Translations under genes and position numbers: made by a program
The notes under the pieces: generated by a model
Database searches by the model: none
Told to the model about the DNA's origin: nothing
The model's input: only the letters and a program-made list of their open reading frames with translations
Shown here: positions 7,828 through 14,720 of the stretch, in pieces
Layout of the letters: every line of letters begins with the position of its first letter
How positions within the stretch are numbered: position 1 is the first letter of the stretch
NCBI GenBank assembly: GCA_009784095.1
Contig: WRDL01000006.1
Location: forward strand, 1-24,216
Direction: 5' to 3'
DNA length: 24,216 bases
DNA from: Coriobacteriia bacterium
GTDB taxonomy: Bacteria; Actinomycetota; Coriobacteriia; WRKU01

Positions 7828-8595
7828 TTACTGTTCTGCTCGAGTTGAAAGCGCCTGCTCCATGATGCGCTTGTCTGCCGGCTTATCGACATCGGCCCCG
7901 ATCTCGGCGAACGGAGTGATGATGCCGGCTGCATTGATGTGGAACAGCTTGTTGATCCGGTCCTCCGCATCGCGAATGCTCAGCGCTCCGAGCGCATATT
8001 TTGTCGCGATCTGCGGTCCCAGAAGTTTTGCGGTCTTTACCGGATCCTTGCGCGCGTCCATATATTCACCGATGATCGGCTGAATGATCTTGGCCGCTCT
8101 CTGGGTCGTGGTCATCAGATTGCCACCGGTGACGCGCCCTTCTTTCAGCTTAAGATAGGTGCGCGCACTGCCGGGGAATTGCTTGTTCATATCATCCTCA
8201 AGTATGAGCGGATAGGAGAACTCTGCGCGACGCTTCTCGGTCCTCTCGGTGAAATCATCGACCGCTTCTGCGCTGAGTGCGGGAATGTCGGCGGAGACCC
8301 ATATCAGAGGATTCGAATCATCGACATACTCGAAAGCTTTCTCGCAATTCTCAAGGAGTGTGCCTGCGTGTTCTATCACCGTGACATGCGATGCCCAGGG
8401 CGCGATCGCCGGTACACGTGCGATCACAACGAATATCCGATCGACCGTCTTTGCTTGACGAAGCGCATCGACCACCCACTCGACCATCGGTCTTCCTCCG
8501 ATCTCGAGAAGACCTTTTATCGGCTGGGCTGGATCGACCGAGGTGCCGTCACCCCCGGCAAGCACTATCGCATCATACGTACTCGTCATACTCAT
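7828..8595 (-). CDS. MobA-like nucleotidyltransferase (NTP_transf_3 fold), substrate unknown
   Basis: 255 residues. The N-terminus (DAIVLAGGDGTSV, then PIKGLLEIGGRPMVEWVVDAL) is the GT-A nucleotide-binding start of MobA/IspD/GlmU-type enzymes. SADIPALS near residue 100 supplies the metal-binding Asp. The usual Arg of LAGGxSxRMG is not obvious; the loop reads DGTSVDPAQ. A C-terminal extension of about 100 residues is not recognised. These enzymes transfer NMP onto a phosphorylated or cofactor substrate. Position after veg-ispE does not identify the substrate. The ATG at 8595 is preceded by GGGAGGAAA about 8-10 nt upstream. A second ATG lies two codons downstream. Confidence 0.8.
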   Translation of the reverse strand: MSMTSTYDAIVLAGGDGTSVDPAQPIKGLLEIGGRPMVEWVVDALRQAKTVDRIFVVIARVPAIAPWASHVTVIEHAGTLLENCEKAFEYVDDSNPLIWVSADIPALSAEAVDDFTERTEKRRAEFSYPLILEDDMNKQFPGSARTYLKLKEGRVTGGNLMTTTQRAAKIIQPIIGEYMDARKDPVKTAKLLGPQIATKYALGALSIRDAEDRINKLFHINAAGIITPFAEIGADVDKPADKRIMEQALSTRAEQ

Positions 8596-8695
8596 CGCTT
8601 TCGTTTCCTCCCGCTTGGGTCTGCGACCCGCTCGTTCCTTTTGGCACCCATCAGATGCCAGTCGGCTTATACGTCGTCATTTATGCCTTTTGATT

Positions 8696-9493
8696 TTAAC
8701 GCAGAGTGGTCGCAACCGACCAAAATCCTTGAGCCTGTGCCGCATCAGCGAGCTCGGCCGCCTCTTCTTTCGACTGGACCAGCGCAAAGCAGACCGAGCC
8801 GCTTCCACTGACCTGGGCGCAATCGGTCTGAGGCTGAGCGCGCAACCACTCGAGGGTTTTGCCGACCTCGGGACAGACCTCGATCGAGGCATCGGCAAGA
8901 TCGTTGACCAGTGGCGGATGTGCAACTGAGGCGCCTACGCGGTCGAACGTACGATAGACCTCGGCGGTCGAGGCATGAACACCGGGGACTTTGACCAGCA
9001 CCAAAGGTATGCCGGTCCGTGCGGGAAGTGATCTCTTGATGACATCTCCGCGCCCCACCAGATGCGTGCACGGGGTCGGCGCAAGGAATGCCGCCACATC
9101 GGCTCCGAGATCGCGTGCGATCGCAAGTAGTCGCTCGTCATCTGGCGCGACCTCCCAAAGATCAGCCAAAGCGCGCAACACTGTCGCCGCGTTCGATGAA
9201 CCGCCTCCGAGTCCACCGCCATGCGGTATACGCTTCTCAATATGGATATGGTAGGGCACTTCGCGTCCAAAGACTTCGCCCATCTTGAGCGCCGCCTGAT
9301 AGGCAAGGTTGCGCTCGGGAGCGATACCAAGATCGGTCGAGGTCGACAGACTGAGCCACTCGGCATCCTCGATGGTGATCGTGTCACCGAACGAGAGCAG
9401 ATGGATGATCGTTTCTACCGGGTGATAGCCGCTCTCATCTGGAGGGCTGACATTGAGTACGAGATTGACTTTGGCGGCAGAGTCGAGTTGCAC
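8696..9493 (-). CDS. ispE: 4-diphosphocytidyl-2-C-methyl-D-erythritol kinase
   Basis: 265 residues, GHMP-kinase family, MEP pathway of isoprenoid synthesis; it phosphorylates CDP-methylerythritol with ATP in the cytoplasm. Seen: AAKVNLVLNV with the conserved Lys-Asn at the start, GYHPVETI, and the glycine-rich ATP loop HGGGLGGGSSNAATVL near residues 90-106. A C-terminal QVSGSGSVCFAL matches the third GHMP motif. The start is GTG; its first base is the last base of the veg TAG, so translation is coupled to veg. Confidence 0.95.
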   Translation of the reverse strand: MQLDSAAKVNLVLNVSPPDESGYHPVETIIHLLSFGDTITIEDAEWLSLSTSTDLGIAPERNLAYQAALKMGEVFGREVPYHIHIEKRIPHGGGLGGGSSNAATVLRALADLWEVAPDDERLLAIARDLGADVAAFLAPTPCTHLVGRGDVIKRSLPARTGIPLVLVKVPGVHASTAEVYRTFDRVGASVAHPPLVNDLADASIEVCPEVGKTLEWLRAQPQTDCAQVSGSGSVCFALVQSKEEAAELADAAQAQGFWSVATTLR

Positions 9494-9777
9494 TACTCGT
9501 CTTCAGCGAGCCAAGGAAAAAGCATCTCTCCGGTCTGCGGATCAGAGAGCTCGACCTGACGGGTCAACACATCAGAGAACTGATATGTCGCGCGCGCGGT
9601 GCGTTGGCGTTTCTCTATAGTTTCGATAACAAAAAGCGATGGGTGTATCTGATGGACGATGCCCTCACGCTCGAAGATCTTCGAACGACCCATATTTGCC
9701 TTCACCTTGATTGGCTGACCTTGCATTTCTTCAAGGCTGCTTCGAATTTCCTTTATAGCAAAAGGAAGTTTGTTCAT
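9493..9777 (-). CDS. veg: Veg family protein
   Basis: 94 residues from MNKLPFAIKEI. GQPIKVKANMGRSKIFEREG and HPSLFVIE are characteristic of the Veg (DUF1021) family, small proteins known best from Bacillus, where Veg influences biofilm formation. The molecular role is unclear. The ATG at 9777 has GAAAGG about 10 nt upstream; an in-frame start at 9801 would leave almost no leader after the -10 at 9807-9812 and is rejected. It is the first gene of the veg-ispE pair. Confidence 0.88.
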   Translation of the reverse strand: MNKLPFAIKEIRSSLEEMQGQPIKVKANMGRSKIFEREGIVHQIHPSLFVIETIEKRQRTARATYQFSDVLTRQVELSDPQTGEMLFPWLAEDE

Positions 9778-9806
9778 GCGTGTGTAACCTTTCGAATCCA
9801 ACCGCC

Positions 9807-9815
9807 ATTATAGCA
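9807..9815 (-). promoter_or_regulatory. Extended -10 promoter for veg-ispE
   Basis: Minus strand TGCTATAAT is a perfect TGnTATAAT extended -10. Transcription would start near 9800, giving a leader of about 23 nt with the GAAAGG Shine-Dalgarno. No TTGACA-like -35 is seen at 17 bp, as often allowed for extended -10 promoters. Confidence 0.75.
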
Positions 9816-9851
9816 GGTGAAAAGTGGCATATCTAGAGGTGATTGTGGTTA

Positions 9852-10640
9852 TTATGAGGGGATTTGCAAATAACGGACCTCCTGAAAGGTCAATCCTTGG
9901 GCGGGAGCGGTCGGCCCGGCTTGTGTGCGATTACACGCAACGAGTACTTCTTCGACCCATGAGGAATCTTTTTTTTCTCGACCGACCTCGACCAGGGTTC
10001 CGACGATAACACGTACCATCGAATGCAGGAAGGCATTGCCCTCCACCGCGATGGTGAGCAGACGCTCCCCCATGATCGTCTCATAGTCGAATTCAATGGC
10101 GGTCACCTCGCGCCGGGTCGAGAGATCCTGATCATGAAGATCCTTCGCGCTTTGAGCGACACAGAACGACGCAAAGTCGTGCTCACCGATCAGGGAGCGC
10201 GCTCCCGCACGCATCTCCTCGACATCGAGATGCTGGGGTATATACCAACAGTACGGTGCCATGAAAAGGGGTGGTCGATCGTCTTGCGCGATACGGTAGA
10301 GATACAATCGCGAGACGGCATCGAAGCGTGCGCTGAACGAGTCGTCTTGGAGCCGGATATCGCGCACCATCATATCAGACGGTGTCAATGCGTTGATCGA
10401 GCGGATCAGTCTATCCCCATCTTCGAGAGCTGATGCGGGGACCTTGCAGCTGACGACCTGACCGAGCGCGTGGACTCCCGCGTCGGTCCGCCCCGCACAG
10501 ACCGTTTCGGTCGTCGCACCGAGCACGACCTCGAGGGCGGACTCGAGTTCGCCCTGGACCGTTCGCGCCTCACTTTGTCGCGCGAACCCCGAGAAGTCGG
10601 TCCCGATATAGGCGATGGTCAGTGCGATGGTGCTCATCAT
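9852..10640 (-). CDS. truA: tRNA pseudouridine synthase A
   Basis: 262 residues, normal for TruA, which makes pseudouridine at tRNA positions 38-40. The catalytic Asp is in CAGRTDAGVHALGQV (about residue 53). IAYIGTDFSGFARQ at the N-terminus and FLHSMVRVIVGTLVEVG near the C-terminus are family signatures. The ATG follows the ecfT TAG directly (TAGATGATG), so the start is coupled; either of two adjacent ATGs could be used. ecfA-ecfT-truA is a common gene order. Confidence 0.96.
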   Translation of the reverse strand: MMSTIALTIAYIGTDFSGFARQSEARTVQGELESALEVVLGATTETVCAGRTDAGVHALGQVVSCKVPASALEDGDRLIRSINALTPSDMMVRDIRLQDDSFSARFDAVSRLYLYRIAQDDRPPLFMAPYCWYIPQHLDVEEMRAGARSLIGEHDFASFCVAQSAKDLHDQDLSTRREVTAIEFDYETIMGERLLTIAVEGNAFLHSMVRVIVGTLVEVGREKKDSSWVEEVLVACNRTQAGPTAPAQGLTFQEVRYLQIPS

Positions 10641-11444
10641 CTAGATCATGCCTCTGGTGGAGAGGACCCATGCCACGATACAGAGCACGAGCGCCGCACC
10701 GAGCGCGAGCGTGTCGCGCAGGTGCCACTTGAGTTCGCGTAATCGCGTACGTCCTTCCCCGGTATAGCAACGTGATTCCATCGCGAGCGCGAGATTGTCC
10801 GCGCGTCGGAAGAGTTGGACCAACAACGGCACCAACACCGGTATCCACGCTTTCACCTTGGTCAGGATACTCCCGGTGGTGAATTGGGCGCCGCGTGCTG
10901 TCTGCGCCAGCACGATCCGCTCGGCCTCATCGGCGATCGTCGGGATGAAACGCAACGCGATCGAGAAGACCAATGCGATGTCGTCGACCGGCACGTGCAG
11001 GACGCGCAGCGGTGAGAGTATGCTCGTGATCGCATCGGTCAGTGACACCGGAGAGGTCGTGAGCGCTATGAGCGTGGTCGCACTCACCAAAGCAAGCAGT
11101 CGCAACATGAAGTACAGACCGCGCAGCGCACCGGGATACGAGATACCCAGACCCGAAACGGTGATGTCGGGCTCGACCCCTCCCCATGCGATGGTATTGG
11201 CCAGCAACGTGAAGATACTGATGAGCATGATCGGCATCGCGATCGTGCGCAAAGCACGAAACGGGACACGTGCGACAAGATAGCCGACCAAGATCAACAC
11301 GATGATGAGTCCGAGTATGAACGGCGAGTTGATGCTGAAGAGAAGGATCGAGACCAATACGATGATCATCAACTTCACGCGTGGATCGAGTGCGTGGATG
11401 AATGAATGCCCCGGAATATACATGCCGATGGGTACCTTAATCAA
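10641..11444 (-). CDS. ecfT: Energy-coupling factor transporter transmembrane protein
   Basis: 267 residues. N-terminal IGMYIPGHSFIHALDPRVKL is typical of EcfT, followed by several membrane helices. The coupling-helix motif Ala-Arg-Gly is present in LAQTARGAQFTTG (about residues 180-190). It links the ATPase to a substrate-binding S component to import vitamins or metal ions. The start appears to be TTG at 11444, overlapping the ecfA stop by 8 bp, with AGGTGA 6 nt upstream; the next in-frame ATG (11423) would cut off the conserved GxYxPG start. No S component is in the window. Confidence 0.93.
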   Translation of the reverse strand: MIKVPIGMYIPGHSFIHALDPRVKLMIIVLVSILLFSINSPFILGLIIVLILVGYLVARVPFRALRTIAMPIMLISIFTLLANTIAWGGVEPDITVSGLGISYPGALRGLYFMLRLLALVSATTLIALTTSPVSLTDAITSILSPLRVLHVPVDDIALVFSIALRFIPTIADEAERIVLAQTARGAQFTTGSILTKVKAWIPVLVPLLVQLFRRADNLALAMESRCYTGEGRTRLRELKWHLRDTLALGAALVLCIVAWVLSTRGMI

Positions 11445-12768
11445 GTGAGATCACCTGGCTTGCATACTCGATGAAGTCCTCGACAGTGTGCGTGACCACG
11501 ATGACCCCACTGTGAGCCGTCGCCTCGACCAGTGTTTTGATGATCAGAGCACGTCCCGGACCGTCGAGTCCTGCGGTCGGCTCATCAGCGAGGATGAACG
11601 CCGGCTTGTAGGCCAATATCCCGGCGATCGCAACACGACGTGCCTCTCCTCCGGACAGGTGGAACGGCGAGCGATCACCGAACGTGTCGGCGTCCAGCCC
11701 GACCTCGGCGAGCGCCTTGTCCGCCAGCTTGAGCGCCTCTTGTGGCGCGACGTTGAAGTTACGGGGTCCGAACGCGACATCTTCGCGCACCGTTTCTGCG
11801 AACAGCGCCGATTCGGCATCTTGGAAGATCAACCCTACCTTGCCACGATTGTCATGGTCGGTGATCGGGGAACCGTCAAGGGTAACGAAGCCTTCGGTCG
11901 GATCGAGCAGACCCGCCATCACTTTGAGCAGTGTCGACTTTCCGCTCCCGGTGTGGCCGGTCACCACGATCAACTCGCCCTGGGTGACCGACACACTCAT
12001 ATCGGTGAGCGCTTCGACCACCTGCTCGCCCAGCTCGTAGGTGACCGATACATCATGTGCCACCAGCTTGGATGGATGTTCGATCTTGGTCGTGGGTATC
12101 ACCGGCAGTGCGAAGACCTGTTCGAGGTATGCATCCGGGTCAGGATCGAGGCTGAGGATGACATCGGCACGAGAAGTCTCCTCGCGATCATGGGTGACAT
12201 GAACGATGCCGACCCCATCTGCCTTGAGCTCCTCCATGATCTGCATGATCTCGTCCCTTGAGGGGGGATCGAGCATCGAAGTGGGCTCATCGAACAGGAT
12301 GTAGCGTGGTCTCATCGCGAGCGCTCCGGCGATCACGAGTCGTTGTTTCTGCCCTCCGGACAGCGAGCTGGGCTCACGCTCTTCGAAACCGTTCAGCCCG
12401 ACCCGGGTCAACGCATCGGTGCATCGGACACGGATCTCATCGCGCGAGCAGCCCAGGTTCTCCGGTCCGAAGGCGACTTCGTCGAGAACGCTCGTCGCGA
12501 CCAGTTGGTCATCGGGACGCTGTTGCACGTAACCGACGATCGCGCGGACATCGCGTGTGAATTCGGGATCGAATGGATCAAGCCCATCGACCGAGACCGA
12601 TCCGGCAGATATCTTGGTCAGTGCGGTGATCGTGCGCAGGAGAGTGGATTTCCCGCTTCCGTTCGCGCCGACGATGCACACATGTTGTCCCGGCTCACAT
12701 TCAAGCGAGACATCCTTGAAGATGACCTTCGTTCCGTACTGTACTGTGATGTTATCTACCTTGATCAT
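11437..12768 (-). CDS. Fused double-domain ECF transporter ATPase (EcfA-EcfA')
   Basis: 443 residues from MIKVDNITVQYG. Two complete ABC domains are in one chain. The first has Walker A GANGSGKST (residues 34-42), signature LSGGQKQRL and Walker B YILFDEP. The second has Walker A GHTGSGKST (~270), signature LSGGEARRV, Walker B FILADEPTAGLD and switch VVTHT. In most ECF systems these are two subunits, EcfA1 and EcfA2; here they are fused. The frame stays open upstream to 12963, but that extension has no family similarity and overlaps the yedF-like start, so 12768 is chosen. A TATAAT lies 9 nt before this ATG and there is no Shine-Dalgarno. Confidence 0.93.
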   Translation of the reverse strand: MIKVDNITVQYGTKVIFKDVSLECEPGQHVCIVGANGSGKSTLLRTITALTKISAGSVSVDGLDPFDPEFTRDVRAIVGYVQQRPDDQLVATSVLDEVAFGPENLGCSRDEIRVRCTDALTRVGLNGFEEREPSSLSGGQKQRLVIAGALAMRPRYILFDEPTSMLDPPSRDEIMQIMEELKADGVGIVHVTHDREETSRADVILSLDPDPDAYLEQVFALPVIPTTKIEHPSKLVAHDVSVTYELGEQVVEALTDMSVSVTQGELIVVTGHTGSGKSTLLKVMAGLLDPTEGFVTLDGSPITDHDNRGKVGLIFQDAESALFAETVREDVAFGPRNFNVAPQEALKLADKALAEVGLDADTFGDRSPFHLSGGEARRVAIAGILAYKPAFILADEPTAGLDGPGRALIIKTLVEATAHSGVIVVTHTVEDFIEYASQVISLD

Positions 12769-12777
12769 TGACGCTTT

Positions 12778-12783
12778 ATTATA
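12778..12783 (-). promoter_or_regulatory. -10 element giving a leaderless or near-leaderless ecfA transcript
   Basis: Minus strand CGTATAATAAAGCGTCA precedes the ecfA ATG. A perfect TATAAT ends 9 nt before the start codon, so transcription would begin at or within 1-2 nt of the A of ATG. No good -35 was found. Confidence 0.6.
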
Positions 12784-12916
12784 CGGTATCAGTTGGGGAT
12801 CCCTGATCGATGGACAAGGGAGCAGATCCTTTCGGCTCCGCATTAATAATGTATTATACTTACTATAAACAATTTGTATATAACCGCTCTCTGCCCGGGA
12901 TCTTGAAAGGAACTTC

Positions 12917-13255
12917 ATGGGAAAAATGATGATCATCGCCACTGACTCGATCGGATCGAGCAATCACGCTCTGGGTACAGTCCTCATGACTTCCTTTTTC
13001 ATGAATCTTGCCGAGGCCAGCGAGATCCCCCGATCGATCCACTTTCTCAATGAGGGCGTGCACCTTACCTGCGAGAATTCCAAAGTGCTCGATTTCATCA
13101 GATGTCTCGAGATGCGCGGGGCGGCGATCACCACGTGCCGGACGTGTCTGGAGTATCTCGATATCGAGAAGGATCTGCGGATCGGTAGTGTGGGGACGAT
13201 GTTTGAAACGGTCGCCGATCTCATGTCGGCGGATGATACGATCGTGATCGCGTAG
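12917..13255 (+). CDS. DsrE-family protein resembling the C-terminal domain of YedF
   Basis: 112 residues. KMMIIATDSIGSSNHALGTV, IHFLNEGVHLTC, then CLEMRGAAITTCRTCLEYLD and GSVGTMFETVADLMSADDTI match the C-terminal DsrE-like half of the YedF sulfurtransferase/selenium-metabolism family. The N-terminal TusA half is absent. Cysteines are at 52, 63, 74 and 77, with 74/77 forming CRTC. A role in persulfide or selenium handling is inferred from the family only. The Shine-Dalgarno AAAGGA lies about 6 nt before the ATG. It is divergent from ecfA across an AT-rich 148-bp gap and convergent with the 50-residue Cys-rich gene. Its stop lies in a 33-bp tandem repeat. Confidence 0.8.
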   Translation: MGKMMIIATDSIGSSNHALGTVLMTSFFMNLAEASEIPRSIHFLNEGVHLTCENSKVLDFIRCLEMRGAAITTCRTCLEYLDIEKDLRIGSVGTMFETVADLMSADDTIVIA

Positions 13256-13312
13256 TGACTTCGCTACATGCCGATCGTGATCGCGTAGTGACTTCGCTAC
13301 ATGCCGATCGTG
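13239..13312. repeat. 33-bp tandem duplication between convergent genes
   Basis: Two identical 33-bp copies at 13239-13271 and 13272-13304, plus 8 bp of a third. Each holds GTAGTGACTTCGCTAC, a 6-bp stem with loop ACTT, and CGATCGTGATCG. Copy 1 contains the TAG of the yedF-like gene; copy 2 contains the minus-strand TAG of the Cys-rich small gene. There is no T-run, so it is not a classic intrinsic terminator. Confidence 0.9.
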
Positions 13313-13449
13313 CGCGATCGGGTCGGCGCTTCTTGCACTTCATGCATACCATCGATCCGGCGCAGGGAACGCCACAGACAGTATTTGCAGACATTACCGC
13401 AGGTGCAGACCACGAAGAAGACGGTCAATGCGGCCTTGAGTGTCAGCAT
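13297..13449 (-). CDS. 50-residue Cys-rich membrane-associated small protein (unrecognised)
   Basis: The ATG overlaps the stop of the upstream 118-residue gene (TAATG), with GGAAAG 4-5 nt before it, which strongly suggests real coupled translation. The N-terminus has a short hydrophobic stretch (LKAALTVFFVV, residues 4-14), then a compact cysteine motif CTCGNVCKYC (Cys15, 17, 21, 24), then a basic stretch LWRSLRR and a polar tail. The motif could bind a metal or form disulfides; I recognise no family. It is too short for many gene finders. It is the last gene of the LytTR unit and converges on the yedF-like gene. Confidence 0.6.
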   Translation of the reverse strand: MLTLKAALTVFFVVCTCGNVCKYCLWRSLRRIDGMHEVQEAPTRSRTIGM

Positions 13450-13805
13450 TATCTTTCCATCCCCGCTTGCCGTTGATCACGCTTCTCGCGATACCATCTT
13501 AGGACCCGTACGTCATCGCGCATGCTGTAGGCAAAGGCGGGCACTACTCCCAAGAAAGTCATCGCATAGACTCCGGTCGCGATCCATTCCTCGGTATGGT
13601 CCTCTTCGGCAGCGATCTCGTCGGTCGCCTCCTCGATATTCTCCGCGACATGAGCCGTCTCTTGCCCGGCGCCCTGGCCAACGCTTGAGACCTCTTTCGT
13701 GTATGCGACCGCGCCCAGCGTCGAGAATAGCACCACGCAGAGCAACAGCACGCTGAGCAGAAGGAGTGCCCTCATCATCGAAGCATGTTGTCTGAGCGAG
13801 CGCAC
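13449..13805 (-). CDS. Small two-TM membrane protein with acidic loop (unrecognised)
   Basis: 118 residues. TM1 at about 12-35 (LLLLSVLLLCVVLFSTLGAV) could also be a signal anchor. An acidic external loop (ENIEEATDEIAAEEDHTEE) follows, then TM2 at about 74-95 (IATGVYAMTFLGVVPAFAY) and a basic cytoplasmic tail (RWYREKRDQRQ). I recognise no family. The GTG at 13805 lies 1 nt after the stop of the LytTR gene, with TAAGG about 10 nt upstream; ATGs at 13778 and 13775 lack a Shine-Dalgarno but cannot be excluded. Its TAA overlaps the ATG of the Cys-rich small gene. Confidence 0.7.
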   Translation of the reverse strand: MRSLRQHASMMRALLLLSVLLLCVVLFSTLGAVAYTKEVSSVGQGAGQETAHVAENIEEATDEIAAEEDHTEEWIATGVYAMTFLGVVPAFAYSMRDDVRVLRWYREKRDQRQAGMER

Positions 13806-13806
13806 G

Positions 13807-14565
13807 TTATGAGACCTTACTCACCAGGGAATCGAGCGCGGTCAGGACCGCTTTACGATAGTTGCGTCCGACCGGGATCCTCTCATCCGACTCGAGGACC
13901 AACTCGTCATGATCGACACGCACGACCTTGGAGAGCGCGACCACGTAGTTACGATGCACGCGCATGAAACCGTGATCCGCTAAAGTATCCTCGATCTTTC
14001 CCAGCGTCGAGTAGAATTCGAACGACCCCTCCTGATAATGCACCGTTACGATCTTGTGATCCACCGCAAAAAAGGCGATATCGGAGACGCGGACCGTCTG
14101 GGATGTACCCGCACACGAGAACGTGACGTATTGCAACGTATCCTCGATCACTCGATCCATAGCTCTTTTGAACGTATGTGTGAACATCTCCGGAGAGGTG
14201 ACTCCTTTCAGCAGATAGGCGACCGCATCGACCTCGTATCCCTCTAACGCATACGCGGGGATCGTGGCAAGGATGATGATCTGGCAATCCGCTTCGAGCT
14301 TGCTGATCGCACGCAGTACATCAAGACCGGGATAACCGGGCAGGTCAACATCGGAAACGATGATGACCGGCTCGAGGCGGTACTTCTCTACGAAGTGGAG
14401 AAGCTGCTCTCCGGTCTTGCAGAACGCGATCTGAACAGGAACACCCTGAGCGAGACATGTTTGCTTGACCATTTGAGCATATCGTTTGACATGATCGCTA
14501 TCGGTATCACAGAAGATCACTCGGAGAGGTGCACTCCCTTCGATGATCTTCTCGGTGATACCCAT
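13807..14565 (-). CDS. LytTR-family response regulator
   Basis: 252 residues. The N-terminal receiver domain has the acidic residues at FCDTD (Asp20, Asp22), the phospho-acceptor Asp72 in SDVDLPGYPGLDVL and the conserved Lys120 in YLLKG. The C-terminal LytTR DNA-binding domain spans about residues 145-245 (SDIAFFAVDHKIVTVHY, FYSTLGKIEDTL, FMRVHRNYVVALSKV). Members (AgrA, LytR, VirR) bind direct repeats after phosphorylation by a sensor kinase. No kinase gene is in the window. A Shine-Dalgarno GGGAG lies 8 nt before the ATG. It heads a unit with the two-TM and Cys-rich small proteins. The 155-bp gap upstream holds a 16-bp palindrome. Confidence 0.92.
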   Translation of the reverse strand: MGITEKIIEGSAPLRVIFCDTDSDHVKRYAQMVKQTCLAQGVPVQIAFCKTGEQLLHFVEKYRLEPVIIVSDVDLPGYPGLDVLRAISKLEADCQIIILATIPAYALEGYEVDAVAYLLKGVTSPEMFTHTFKRAMDRVIEDTLQYVTFSCAGTSQTVRVSDIAFFAVDHKIVTVHYQEGSFEFYSTLGKIEDTLADHGFMRVHRNYVVALSKVVRVDHDELVLESDERIPVGRNYRKAVLTALDSLVSKVS

Positions 14566-14666
14566 GACCTCGACTCCCTGCAGAGCTCGTGCTCCACGCG
14601 TTATTCTAGGTTACTGTCTTATAGTTTTCCACAAAATAGCGAAATTGGGTACTAATAGTGGCTCCG

Positions 14667-14682
14667 GTGGTATGAATACCAC
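14667..14682. promoter_or_regulatory. 16-bp palindrome upstream of the LytTR gene
   Basis: GTGGTATGAATACCAC: 7-bp perfect arms around GA. It lies about 100 bp before the LytTR start and 38 bp past the rsmA stop. It has no T-run after it on either strand, so an operator is more likely than a terminator. The regulator is unknown. A further CATGAG/CTCATG pair at 14701-14719 may be the rsmA 3' hairpin. Confidence 0.4.
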
Positions 14683-14720
14683 AAATGAGAAGGTTTCGAG
14701 CATGAGCTTGCACCTCATGG

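Noticed and set aside
11437..12963. 508-residue version of the ECF ATPase
   Set aside because: The first 65 residues are unlike any ABC protein, cross the -10 element and overlap the divergent gene. The start at 12768 fits the family.
13297..13449. AgrD-like autoinducer precursor
   Set aside because: No AgrB, no AgrC and no thiolactone-type core; four clustered cysteines look more like metal or disulfide chemistry.
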